This document shows, one piece after another, positions 19,732-30,989 of a stretch of 55,289 nt of DNA (its first letter is position 1; each line of letters starts with the position of its first letter). This DNA is from Bremia lactucae (taxonomy: Eukaryota; Oomycota; Peronosporomycetes; Peronosporales; Peronosporaceae): positions 2,173,530 through 2,228,818 of the forward strand of contig NC_090611.1 in assembly GCF_004359215.1 (NCBI RefSeq), given 5' to 3'. Both the position numbers and the translations under genes were made by a program. The notes beneath the pieces are model-generated. The model was not told the DNA's origin and did no database searches. It saw nothing but the letters and a program-made list of their open reading frames with translations.

Positions 19732-22700
19732 TCAAGACGAGCTGCAACAGTAATATCGACCCAGGCGATACTGCATTACTTTTTCCAATGCAGCAGGTGG
19801 GTGCAGTTCCAAAATTCGCCCGCAATCTTTGCCATGCTTTGCTGCCTCCAGTATCACATGTGCTCCTCCAGGATGCACGACAAGCAAACTTGTCACGTCT
19901 GCAATACTGTCACCGATACGGATCCAACATGAACGCTGGTTTTGGTGCCGTTTCATTTCGCAGGAAGAATACTCTCGCTCAACGTTGCAGGAATGTTCAT
20001 TTGACGACGACATGCGATAATTTGATATACTTTGATGCCCTGTTGCCCTAGAAGTAACTAAAGAGTTTGCAAAGGCGACACACACGTGGTATTTCTTCTC
20101 AGCACATGAAAAGCAAATCTCGTTCGTACACACATCATTGCATCCAATGCATGCATCGCATTCGTTCGATGTTCGACTTCCTGACGCTTTGAAAGACGCC
20201 TGAAAGGCTTGCGATGAGCAGGTACCAGGAAAAGAGTAACGACTTTCCAGCAATGGACGGATTGTGTTTTCTGTGTCCATTTCACTTAAGAAACTTGTCT
20301 CTTTACAAGCAATACTTATAGGACTTATTTGACCACTCAAGCGCTTCTCTGGCGCTGGAACCGACAGTTGGTTTTGTTTTTTGCAGATTTGTGGTCCAAA
20401 AGCATGATTAAGATCGTACTTTGCTTGCTGCTTGACGTGGCTTCTGCAAGTGCTTTCGCCATTAAGTGATAAAATACACTTTTTCTTTTTCTTTTGCGTT
20501 AACAATTTTTGCAGCATCTCTTCCGACGGACTTTTATATGGCTCTGGTTTTATTGGCGTGTTCTTTTTATCATCTCGGATTGAACTCGGTGACTTCATAG
20601 AGTTTAAATACTCAAGTCTCATTGATCCGTTCGATGCAACATCATTCAACTTTTTTTGGTAAAGCAGCCTGTCCGCTGCCGCATTTGTGCAATCGCTAGT
20701 GCTGTTGCTAAATGCATAAACCGGCATTTCAATTGTTTTTCCAGTACAGAATAAAAGTGACGGAGGCTCCAAGCTGCTCTCAGTTATGGCTTGGTAGCTA
20801 TTCAAAAAAGAATTCAACGCGCGCAGACGTTCCTTTTGAGTATCGTTATAATCTCTTTCAATAAAATGCGACAAAGGCGATACATGAGGTTGATGTGTGG
20901 CTCTGGTCGCGAAGTGACACAATACGAATTTTACGAGTGCCACTGATGTCTCGGCCATCCGAACAAGACGAACGTCGATGATTGATTCCACCAGAAATCG
21001 GTGTTTTTCCAGTAGTTTTTCTGCAACAGCCTCTATCTGCTTGACAGCCAATGTATCATTAAGATTATTCTTTTGCAACGAATGTCGGTTGCTCGCCGCA
21101 ACGTAATTTGGGCAATCAAGCGTCGCCCGCTGCTCCATTACTGCACTTTGCAGATACACCACTATTTGGTGCAATGTGAGTAGCGTCTCGTAAAATACCA
21201 CATTAATTGTATTCTGGATCTGAGCCTCCTTTGTGAATAAGATGGAGGGATGTGTTGAAGAATTAGATAGCAAGTCAAATTCAATTTCTGGATCATCCAC
21301 CCAGAAAGCTGTTCCGTTAAAAGACAAGTTTGCTACGCCAGATGAATTGTTCAAGTCATCTAACGAGGCCGGAATAAGTTCGGCAATGGTATGTAGCAGC
21401 GCCTCGTGGTAGACAAGGTGCTGAATCAGTTTAGCACGCTGGTCCCCAGCTCCATTGCACCCTGGAGCAGTATTGATAGTCCGAATGCCCAACAAACATT
21501 GCAGCAACCTGAGGCACCAGTAGCAAGTAAGAACTTCTTGCTGTAATACGAGCTCATGGACAGTGTCAAAAAGTTGAGGAATCTACCCGCAAACACAATG
21601 GTCAGCATTCAAAATAACATGTCATAACAAGCAAGCTTACAAACCATCTCGTCTGTGAAGCATGCATCTGGATGGTGATATAAGCGCAAAAGTGCTTGTA
21701 TGGTGGTGGTTATCTCAGATCTGGTTGTATCTCCATATCGTCTATGTGTGGCTACTAACATAATAAAATGCTCAAAGACAAGTCTTATCGACTTGTTTAC
21801 TTCGTCAGCTTGCCCAGGTCCGCTGTGCATAAGCTCGTCCAGTGGGAGATTGGCATTGAGCTCTTCCATAGCAACAGTGATGCTCACGCCCTCATACATG
21901 AATAGGCCTGAGTCGATGGAATGGCGCATGTCGAACGAAGGCTCTGTTGCACGCTTGTTACTATTGATACGGCGCTGAAACCACCCGCCACGCTGGCTCG
22001 TATCAGATCTTGCTGTGTCATTGTTTCCTAATGAAGCCCGAAGTCCACCTTGTCGCCTGCGAAAAGACCACACACTGCTGCTTCGACCTTTTTCGCCGTA
22101 GCTGTCTTCTCCGCGACCTGTATGCGAGAGTCGCCTTAGCAAGAACGTTGTCATTGTCACGCCGGCAGTATTGCTATCATCAGTGGCGCTGTCAGCAGTA
22201 TGAGGGTAGTAGAATCGGCAATAATTGAATCTCGAAGAGTTGAGGACAACATTGTGCTGACCTGCCTCTCGACACACCAGCAGTAGCATGATGACAAGCT
22301 GATCGCGGCCGTCTACGTCAAGGATAAGCAATTCTTCTTGCTTAAATTCCAACACTAGCATTCGCAGATCCCAATCAGGGCGGACAATCGCTAAAAGTGC
22401 GCTGTACGGACGCGCAATTACAGTGCGCATGGAACAGTGCATCTCGACTATAAAATCGCCCTGAAGAATTAATTGTATCTTCTTATATACCTTCTTTTCG
22501 GTGTCGCTAGAATCGCTCCGAGGCACTGCGTCGCCCTCATCCACCGTCGTATTTGCCATCTTGACATCGAAACGGATGACTGATGCACGATTCAGCAACT
22601 TTAAATTATGAAACCGAAGTTGCTGCGCCGTGATGTGTGTTGAGGTCGTGCAAAGCCCAATCCCCACCTCATTTGCAGCAGCTACGATCGCATTTAGACA

Positions 22701-23309
22701 ATCATGTCTATCGGTGCAGATAAAGAATCGATCATGAAAAGCTGTCGACAGCACCATGCCCTCGCAATGCTCAGTCGAGTATGCGGTCATGCGTAAATAA
22801 AGATACGGAAGATTCTGAACATGGCGCCCGCGTTCGTCCAAGAAGACAATACTCGACACCGTCACTTGCAAGAACAGCAGTTTGTTGGACCCATTGGCAT
22901 ATTGCTCAATACAGCGGAAGTGGATTCTTGGGGCATACACTAAACGATAGAGCGATGCTTTTCCTTTAGCTTGGCAACGCAGCTTTGCTAGTAGCGATAG
23001 TAGATGGCCCCTAGCGGGGCAGTTAAACTTCAATCTGGCTGAACGGAAACGTGATGTCTCGAGTCTAAGAACGAAGTCATTTTTAGTCGGGAATAGCTTC
23101 ACGGCTTCGATGTCAATAATATTCCACTGATTTGTGCATAAAAATGTTTCTGGGTTGTACGTGCTTAGTGTGGAAGCCGTGACCACGAGAATGCGTGGAT
23201 ATGTGACCCACCATGACTCTTTAGTTGCTAGATATTGTGCGATAACTGTGTCACCGCCCGAAAAACTTCCTGATGGTAGAGTAGAGTCAATAAGTGGGTT
23301 CGCCACCAT
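19732..23309 (-). CDS. RME-8/DNAJC13 N-terminal-like protein with cytochrome b5-like C-terminus
   Basis: Two exons (23309-21645 and 21582-19732; intron 62 bp, donor GTTTGT) give 1,171 residues. The N-terminus matches the PH-like start of RME-8/GRV2, an endosomal J-protein: YLATKESWW, then LSTYNPETFLCTNQW at about 50-64. A helical region around 480-790 (for example LLEKHRFLVESIIDVRLVRM) resembles the following RME-8 armadillo-like repeats. After a low-complexity, Ser/Lys-rich stretch (about 860-1000) comes a cluster CDACIGC...CTNEICFSC (about 1030-1050, a zinc-binding pattern). A terminal cytochrome b5-like domain follows, with the haem loop HPGG (about 1125-1128) and a second His in ELHPPA (about 1149). 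RME-8 is normally above 2,000 residues with a central J domain; none is present here. The frame across the second exon is unbroken. It could be a genuine fusion, or a deletion that joined two genes. Confidence 0.72.
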
Positions 23310-23905
23310 AAGATTAGATATTGCGACAGGCGAGATGCAGAGGCTGCTTCACTGCGAGGCACTGAGAAAAAGTTGATGTAATACTGATAAAGTGTCGTTA
23401 CGACGGCATCCATGGCGCTAGTAACGGAAAGTATTATTCAAAAAAAGACACGTTCAGTACGGGGGGGGGTTACCGTGGTTGCTCATGAGTCTCTGCAAAT
23501 GTTCCTGTGAATAAATACTACTTGTTGGTTGAAAATGTTAGGGCAGGGGTATGTAACTATAGAGGCCTCACGTGAATTATCTGCCGCCTAAGGCGAAAAG
23601 GTGGCCATGATTTAAAATTATAACGGGACGAGACTAAAAAGAGCCAAGCATTGGTAGAGGTAGGCAGCAACGGGTAGCTTCAGCAAATCCGAGTAAAGTG
23701 TGACCAACAAGGCACTAGAATTCAGGCACACGTGAAGATGGGACTAATATATCGGCGTGCAAGGACCTCTTGAAGAAGGAATCTACATCGCAAAGGAATC
23801 AAGACACATTTTGAGATTTATTGTATTTGCCGACGATTTCTTCAGATGATTGGATAGTTTGGCTAATCAATAACACCAAGGCTTTGACTTTATGGTAAAA
23901 GAACG
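23310..23905. other. Intergenic region upstream of the RME-8-like gene
   Basis: No supported gene. A run of nine G starts at 23,461. Short words resembling an RT palm (FIVFADD near 23,830) are too isolated to call. Confidence 0.5.
23363..23381 (-). promoter_or_regulatory. Possible initiator motif of the RME-8-like gene
   Basis: TTACATCAACTTTTTCTCAG on the minus strand lies about 54-72 nt before the ATG at 23,309, nearly matching the motif before the GDI gene in sequence and distance. Confidence 0.3.
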
Positions 23906-25010
23906 GTCCCCACAACTAAAATTGATATTCCCACAGCTATTTTTAATTAATATTTATTTAAATTTAAATGACTTAAATTGTTACTCTCACAACTATTTTT
24001 TTAGAAAAATAATAATTTTAAACTCGCAATTAAAATGGTTATTTCCACAACTTCTGTAATGATTTTAATTGCAAGTTCAATCCAAAATGCCGAATCGCCA
24101 ATAGACATTATGTGTCACCTGTGATTGGCTAATATATATTATATTTCAACTAGCAGTGGCTATTACTATTATATTTCGGCTTTGATTGGCTAGTACATAC
24201 TATGTTTCGACTGTAGATTGATGCCACAATGTCCACAGTATTCTTTATCTATATGAAGGATGCTTGTTCAGCTCCTTTATACAGTTTCCATTCATTCAAT
24301 GCTTACATCAAAACTTGACAAAGACACTTGCCCTTTACAACATTTTAGCACCAGTACACCAAACCTATAACACATTTGAAGAGCTCTTCAAAGATGCACA
24401 AGAGTTTGCATTCATTGATGGCTACGCATAAGCTTTAAGAAAATCTGCGATACAACATAGTGACTTATGAGGAACATACGAAATGTGGTTATCATGCAAT
24501 TGCTCACCTGCTGCAATGGACCGATACCTGTAACCAGCTGGTTTGGTTCTCCTGCATGTGCTGTTCTTGCAGCTACCTGCTATTCAAGGTCAGTGTTTAT
24601 TTTGACTGAAGATGGATCCGAAACTTCTTTCAATCCATACACCACAGTAGCGAAAGGAAAGGTACTCTTGCAAGTCAATAGTAACCACTGGCAAATGGCT
24701 CAGCTGCATCTTGGTGTAAAGTTACCTTGGGTTAATGCAATTGCATTAGTGAGGAACGAGACTTTTGGCTAGTTCAGATCCAGTTTTCCTTCATCGAGTT
24801 TTTGATGTAACGTCATGTTTTCGGCGTTGTGTTTATAGCAATTAATATCTTTACAGAAGTTGTGGGACTAACAACTTTAGTTTGCGAATTTAAAAGCATT
24901 TTTTTAAAAAAGTTGTGGGAGTAACAATTTAAGTAGGAGCGGTTTATGAAATTCAAAATAAAAAACATTTTGAGAAATAGTTGTGGGGATATCAATTTTA
25001 GCTGTGGGGT
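23906..25010. mobile_element. Non-autonomous TIR element, probably Mutator-like
   Basis: Long terminal inverted repeats of about 165-170 bp (about 23,908-24,075 and 24,840-25,010) are imperfect. Each contains four spaced copies of CCCACAACT/CCCACAGCT, for example CCCCACAACTAAAATTGATA at the left edge and its inverse at the right. The interior carries a small broken coding region with FAR1-like and OTU-like words. Long TIRs plus these words suggest a MULE, but no transposase catalytic region is present. I could not find a convincing target-site duplication, so the outer edges are uncertain by about 10 bp. Confidence 0.65.
24360..24772 (+). pseudogene. Remnant transposon protein with OTU-like end
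   Basis: An N-terminal part reading FEELFKDAQEFAFIDGYAL (with stops) resembles FAR1/MULE N-termini. It is followed in the frame 24,467-24,772 by WFGSPACAVLAATCYSRSV and LLQVNSNHWQMAQL. The G/S-P-x-x-x-V-L-A pattern and an Asn-x-His-Trp motif resemble the C-terminal half of OTU-type cysteine peptidases. The catalytic Cys region is absent. It is inside the TIR element, probably a deletion derivative of a larger one. Confidence 0.4.
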
Positions 25011-25978
25011 ATCAATACCCTTAACGAACCCACCTCTAACGAGCCAGTCATCTTAAAATAAGCGTATAGGCCTTTTCAAGAGGTTTTTGGAGTTTTTACT
25101 GCCCAGCGGGGCTACTCAAGTTTCCTCCAGAGTCAAACTCTCTTTTGTAGTACAACAATATAAAATTGATTTTTTTATACTTGCAAAGCAAATGAGTCGC
25201 TGGAGTCACTGGAATTGCGGCGATGAACAGGTACAGTAAGAGCAAACAGCCTATAAGACCCCTGTCCTCAGCGCAATTGGGTTTGTTGCGCCGTCCACGA
25301 GTTCGCGACGGTGAACACTGTTGGAAAATGGTATTTCACAGATTGAAATACCGCCAGGTCCCAAGCCATCAAGAAAACAACTGCCGTTCTCCAGAATTGT
25401 CTTTCATTTGTATATTTTGGTGTGTTGCAGGTGACAGAAAAGACGGAAGGTGTGAGCATACCATTTCGCAGGAGCAACGAGCAACTGCAAATCAGGGTGG
25501 TAGGAGGTATGACACAAATAGTGTTGTTTATAAACTTAATCTTTGAAAACACTTCTTTGGAGACCTTTCTTGCTTTTTATTAGAAGGTTATGAGCCCAGT
25601 GGCGGATGAGGAAGTGCTTAGGGGCGCAACACCTAATTACGCAGGGAATGCGTATGGGGAAGAAGCGCATGTGGCAGCACGCGAAGGGGCGCCACTGAGG
25701 AAGAGTACTTGGGCGCTCGCGAAAGGGGAGTGCCAAGTGTGGAACCCTAACCGGGCAGCGACATTGCGGCAGAGCTGGCTAGGATTTCTTTACGTTTGAA
25801 TTCTATGGATAAAGAGCGTCGTCAGGGGTCAGGGCCAAGTGTTACGAACTCGTAATTTGTATACAGGTGAATTTAGGTCGACGGGTCAGGCCCCACGACC
25901 AAACGTGAAGTTGGACCTTGGAGTTGGTGGACAGACATTAAGTGTTTTTCGCTAAGCGAAGTGGAGTACATTGTCCAT
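25011..25978. other. Unassigned spacer between TIR element and composite copy 2
   Basis: Open frames of 107 codons (25,223-25,546) and 69 codons (25,590-25,799) exist. The second (GATPNYAGNAYGEEAHVAAR) has a composition like a retroelement gag, but I find no second copy in the window and make no call. Confidence 0.4.
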
Positions 25979-26430
25979 GTAACAGGGTGTATCGTTACAT
26001 GAAATTAACACTTAAAGGTTGTTAATTAATATATTATCGAAAAGGTAGATAATCTTTGGAGGATATTACTTTAAATAGTAATGTTCAAATTTCTTATCCA
26101 TAAATTGGTATAGACAATTATATCTATTAATTCCGCAGACTAATCAGCTGTAGATGTAAACAAAAGAGAGATACAGACAAGATAAGAAAAGAATTCAATT
26201 GCACGTTTAGTATTAGTTTATAATTAAGTTAGCATTTACAAGATAGATAGAAGAGATACTTAATTGTATTAATACAGTTTCATTTAAACCTCTTTAAGTT
26301 AGTTGTCTTAAAGAGAAGTCTTCCTCTACACGTACTAGTGTACGTGAAGCGACGTAAGGCACCACTCGCAACTGTAGCAGTGCGAAGTGGACTTGAACTG
26401 AAGCAGTACAAGTCGCCGTGTCCCTTTACA
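25979..26430 (+). repeat. LTR-B1, 5' LTR of composite copy 2
   Basis: It runs from TGTAACAGGGTGTATCG to TCCCTTTACA and aligns with 3093-3531 at roughly 85% identity by eye. An intact TGGTAGCAC primer site follows. Confidence 0.8.
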
Positions 26431-26432
26431 CC

Positions 26433-26450
26433 TGGTAGCACTTTGTAGTC
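26433..26450 (+). other. Primer binding site
   Basis: TGGTAGCACTTTGTAGTCC begins two bases after the LTR. TGGTAGCA is the expected complement of the initiator tRNA-Met 3' end. Confidence 0.65.
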
Positions 26451-26480
26451 CGTCCAAGGACCACATTTTCTTCATCTAAC

Positions 26481-27474
26481 ATGTCCATGTTAGATGATAG
26501 TTGGAATACGCATCACGTTTCGCGTTAAAGCTACTCCTTTCTAAGTGACATCGAAAGGAGTGCGGTCGAACAAATGAGTTCGACCGTAGGAAACGATGCA
26601 ATCTTGGAAATGCTGTCCAATTTGGACAGAGATGCCCTCCATTCAGCCATCGCCAAGTTCATACAACATGAACTTGACGAGATGAAGGAAAAAGTAGTCT
26701 TGCTGAATTAGCAAAGCTCTCAACAGGCAGAACTGTTGAGGTTACAACAGGTACAGACCCCTGTACCTGGGATGACGCATACGCGTCGTCCCGAAACCTT
26801 AAAGATTGATATCTCTAAGTGTAGGGGAGTCGAAGAAGACTCCCTCCTGAGATGGTTTGTCGAGTTGGACGATGCCATAAGGGCTCGTCACCTCGTCGAC
26901 GAGCAAATGCAAGTTGCATTTGCTCAGTCAAATTTGGCAGGTCGTGCCAAAACTTGGGCACTAGGCCTTAAGTTGCGCGACCCATATGTCTGTGGGTCGC
27001 TAGAGAATCTTAAAGCCCGGCTCAACCAGACGTTTGAATCGCCTACGGCTGAGTTCAGAGCTCGATCAGAGCTTCTGAAACTCAAGCAAGGCAAGCGTGC
27101 TGTTCACGCTTATGCCCAGCCCATAAGCTTAGCAAGTTGTATCACGAACAACCCAGTTCATGAACACACGATGATTACGGTGTTCTTGCAAGGTCTTATG
27201 GATCGTTCCGTACCCACCTGTTCTGCTTGGAACTGGATACGCTTGAAGAAGCAATATCCGTTGCGGAACAGGAGGACTTTACCTTGAGACAGGCTCAAGC
27301 TAGTTCGTCGTCATATCGTCCTCCAAGACGACACGAGTTAGGAGGTCCAGAACCCATGGACCTCTCTTACGTCGAAAGCGAGAGACCTCGCTTTTCGAGC
27401 AATAAGCGATCGCAGAACTGCCATCGCTGCCAAAAATTAGGACACGACGCTCATGAGTGTAGTGCCCCACGACC
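26481..27474 (+). pseudogene. Gypsy gag, composite copy 2
   Basis: The same gag as at 3580-4569. The N-terminal third is diverged, with stops at about 26,525 and 26,709. A long clean stretch from 26,736 (LRLQQVQTPVPGMTHT) follows, then the shared one-base frameshift near 27,223 and the knuckle CHRCQKLGHDAHEC. From 26,858 rightwards it is almost base-for-base identical to copy 1. Confidence 0.8.
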
Positions 27475-27674
27475 AAAAAACTTACATCAACCAATCAATA
27501 GAGCTAATATCTTATTGCATCAATATTACCCATTTTAAAAATATTGCAACTATTTAATGTCAATATGTATAAAGACTTTAATGTTGTACTTCTTTATTTA
27601 TTTCCTCTCATAGGAAATAACATATATTTTTTCTATTACAGAAAATGACCCTTATGTAACGGGATTCCGTTCCA
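27475..27674 (-). repeat. Truncated LTR-B2 in composite copy 2
   Basis: Near-identical to 4570-4769, with the same junction to gag on the left and the same polypurine run on the right. Confidence 0.7.
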
Positions 27675-27810
27675 TCATTTCCCCTATCAACAGTCACTAT
27701 AGTGACTGATTAAGGGGATACTAATATGTCTTTCCCTGTAACTTCGCATTATTGTTTTTTAATCAAAATACAGATTAAATTTTCATTAATTGATTTTGAC
27801 CAAAATCAAC

Positions 27811-29037
27811 ATGGCGACTAACAAGTCTGTGCGAGTGGGCCATGAGGCCGCAAAGGTGGCAGCTGCACGGATCAGTGCAGCTGTTGGTAATGCAAATGTT
27901 TCAGTAGACGCTAATGCATTTAATGCGGAGAATACGTCACCTCCTACTCCCGTTGTAGGTAACTGGGAACATGTCCCCTGTTGATGACATTGCAGGTGAC
28001 GGTGACAAGTCACCTGCTACACCAATTGTAGGTGACTGGACCAAGTCACTGGCATCGCCCGACTCAGCATCTACTGTAAAGGCCGCCGGATCGCCCGTGA
28101 CCGAGTCCGTTAAACCTTTGGGTTCTAACATGACAACCAGAGAAGTGATGACGAGGTTGTTCGACTCGTCGGACCTCTTTGGTGGGGATCATCCGATGAC
28201 TCCGCGGGCGATGCCCACTCTGGTGACATTAGTATGCGTCACCAGGAACTAAGTGGTCGCGATGGGAAGAGTGCTGCTGGTGATGCGAACTATATAGCAT
28301 CACCAGATAAGGAGTGATTCTAGGGATCGCTCCAAGGGCCAAGTTGACGTTAACGTTAACATGAGCCAACAGAAGAGGGACCGCAATACGTTGCGGTTCG
28401 CTCCTGAAAAGAGGCCTTGGTTGCCCTCTAAGGACAACCTAATTTGTTGGTCTGATATGACCAATAATCGATATCACATTCCACTCATCCAGGCTTCAAA
28501 ACCTGGTGAGGATGAGACGGAATTCTTCATTGATGCAATTTCCGGCATCGGTGGTACTCTTCTAAAAGGGCAAAGGATGTCAAACCTTTGTGTCAAGCTT
28601 GAACAGCCTTTGTACATTATGCCGTGAGTCTGGCTCGACAAGATAAATGCTTTCCATAAACGGTTCGAGAACGGACCCTAGTCGGTGCACGCTAAAAGTT
28701 GCACCGTTCGGCTAGAGAGGCACTCATGCCCATGCTGTTTTAAGGGTGCATGTCATGCTCATAAGGAAGCATATTACCTTAAAGATTCTCGTTGAAGGAC
28801 TCTCATCTCTACGAGATGCGTCAAGGGATTGAGAGCCTCCATTCCTTTTACGAGCGGGGAAAGCGCTCGCTCTACAATGGACCTTCTGCCGAGACCTGTT
28901 GAAAAGTTGTGGGCAGAGTGCGACCGAACAACTGGCGAACCAAAGACACATCAATCCCTTCAAAACAATCTGTTGACAGCTCCTCAGAAGATCCCTTCCT
29001 TGGAGGAAAGAGTGGATCGTCTGGCTCAAGAGAATTA
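27811..29037 (+). pseudogene. Accessory ORF antisense to pol, copy 2
   Basis: A near-identical copy of 4906-6132, including all frameshifts. One visible change turns FASEKRPW into FAPEKRPW. It again lies opposite to and overlapping the integrase C-terminus. Confidence 0.5.
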
Positions 29038-29094
29038 GATTTTATTCCGAGATAAAGCTTTGACTGAAAACCATCAGGCTTTGGCGGATGCCCT

Positions 29095-30384
29095 AGACCG
29101 TTTCGGTATAATTCGAAATCGGAAAAAAACCTCGTAGTGATTGTACGGGCGGAGACGCCTAACATAAAACACGAGGCAGCTCGATCGTGTACGCATTGCC
29201 GGCGATGTAGTACACGAAACGGGCCGATATACCTGAGCAGTTTCTTACTGCCTACATTCGTCACTGCGTGTTTTGGTAGGTTTACAGTAGACAGTAGGAC
29301 CAGGTCATTAATTTTAAATGAAAGTATATTTGCTCTTCCCTTTTTGTCAGAGTTCCGCTTCTGTCGGTTCACCGTATCAGCGATTGAATCTGTACGAAAC
29401 AGAACACTGCTACTCTAGCCAACAGGAAATCACCTGTGGACTCGGTTCTATTGTTGTTTTCAGTGCGACCGGCTCGCACTGCGGAGATATCAATCTCTTC
29501 AGTATTGAGAGTATTATCATACTCATTAATAATATTGTTTTAGACGCTGAGTCTTTCAACATCGTTGTCAAAGTCAGTAATAGCGTTATTGTTATTACCG
29601 AGTTTGTCCACTTCAATGGTAATGAAATCAACATTGGTATCCTTCGCAATAGCATTAGTGCTTATGCGTGATGAGCAAGAGCTAAGAAAAAGGTTCTTTG
29701 CTCGAGCGTGTCACTCCCCACCCTCCCTTGATTTAAAGTCACCCTCAAACAAGGTGAGTGTACATGGGTGGCATAAGCCATTCGCAAAAAATGGTGTGTG
29801 CTTGGTGGAAGCATGCACTGAATTCTTAATGACAAATTCTACCATCGGCAAGAACTCGCTTCAACATTTAGAAGAGTGGAAGTATCCGCGAAGTATCTCT
29901 TCTTCGAGAATACGATTTGCCCGCTCCGCCTGACCATCTGTTAAAGGATGATCAGAATTTGACATTTTTAACTGTGTTTCAAGTAATTTGAACACAGTTT
30001 GTCAAATTTCCGCCGTGACTCAAGGGTCTCGATCTGATACCAGTTCGCGGGGTAACCTATGGAGTCGAAATATCGTGTCAACAGAGACACGAGCACAGTC
30101 TTTGGCTGTGATCGACTCCGATACTGCAGCAAGTTGTACAATTTTGCTGAAACGATCAACAAAACAAGAATACCCATGTTTTTGTGTTCGTCATCAGGAA
30201 ATCCGAAAACGAAGTCCATGGATACAGACTGCCAACACTCTGCCGGATCAGGCAGAGCTTGTAACGGAGCACGGGATGAAGCTTTGGGCTTCACCCGTTG
30301 ACGAACTTCGCAAGCACGTATGTACTTGCGGACGAAATCATATTGGCGTGGCCAGTATAAGTCGCGACTTGTCGTGAGATAGGT
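29095..30384 (-). pseudogene. Gypsy integrase of composite copy 2, split by nested element
   Basis: The leftmost ~870 bases are identical to copy 1. From about 29,968 rightward the sequence is a diverged homologue with a better preserved core: QALPDPAECWQSVSMDFVFG keeps the first catalytic Asp that copy 1 has lost. A frameshift follows in the region that should carry VSDRDPRF. The zinc-binding part (YIRACEVRQRVKP) is interrupted at 30,384 by the nested LTR-A element and resumes at 39,460. Confidence 0.75.
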
Positions 30385-30938
30385 TGTAACGGGCGACAGT
30401 TTCCCTAATGTAACACAGTCCCCGTTAAGTACACGTGGTGTACTTAAGGAGATCTTCAATTACTTAAAAAAGCAATTAGACTTTACCCTCGGGTGTGTTT
30501 CACATTTGTGATCAACCCTTGTGTATGTGATGCACATAGGTGCATTCACAATAGGAGGGATGACGCCTATCGTCATCCGTGATGACGGCTAGCGTCATCT
30601 TTTAGGCGAGATATTTAAAAATATATGCTCGCAACACATATTAGTGTTATCTACAAAAATGGCGTTTTTGATTGGTAGAAACAGGTATTTATATTGAATG
30701 CAATTAAATATGAATCAGTTTGAAAACTACTTATTACTTAGTAAGCGCGCCCGAGGAGTCGGATCGCCGCTCCCATGACGACACTTTACTAGAGTACTTA
30801 GTGCGTTAAGTGAGGTCGCTAAGGCACCCACCTCGACTACCTCACTGCACGCAAGAGAAGACGATTTTACCGCTTCCTCGCTGTGCTAGGGTGTGTGCTT
30901 AAGTAGAACGTGGCCGCATTAAGACGTGCTCGCCTACT
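30385..30938 (+). repeat. LTR-A, 5' LTR of the nested element
   Basis: It starts TGTAACGGGCGACAG and ends GCTCGCCTACT (the last A of the usual CTACA is changed). It aligns with 38,918-39,459 at roughly 80-85% identity by eye, which argues that the insertion is not recent. Confidence 0.85.
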
Positions 30939-30940
30939 CT

Positions 30941-30958
30941 TGGTAGCACTTGAAATCC
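30941..30958 (+). other. Primer binding site
   Basis: TGGTAGCACTTGAAATCC starts two bases after the LTR, identical to the one at 53,111. The first eight bases fit initiator tRNA-Met. Confidence 0.65.
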
Positions 30959-30989
30959 TTCCCACGACCCGCATCTCTGCGTTTGTACG

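Noticed and set aside
23750..23870. Words like FIVFADD suggesting a LINE or other RT palm upstream of the TIR element
   Set aside because: Only a few residues, with no second RT motif nearby and no repeat copy in the window.
25223..25799. Host genes in the two open frames left of composite copy 2
   Set aside because: Short, no recognised motif, no splice-supported extension, and no second copy to support selection.
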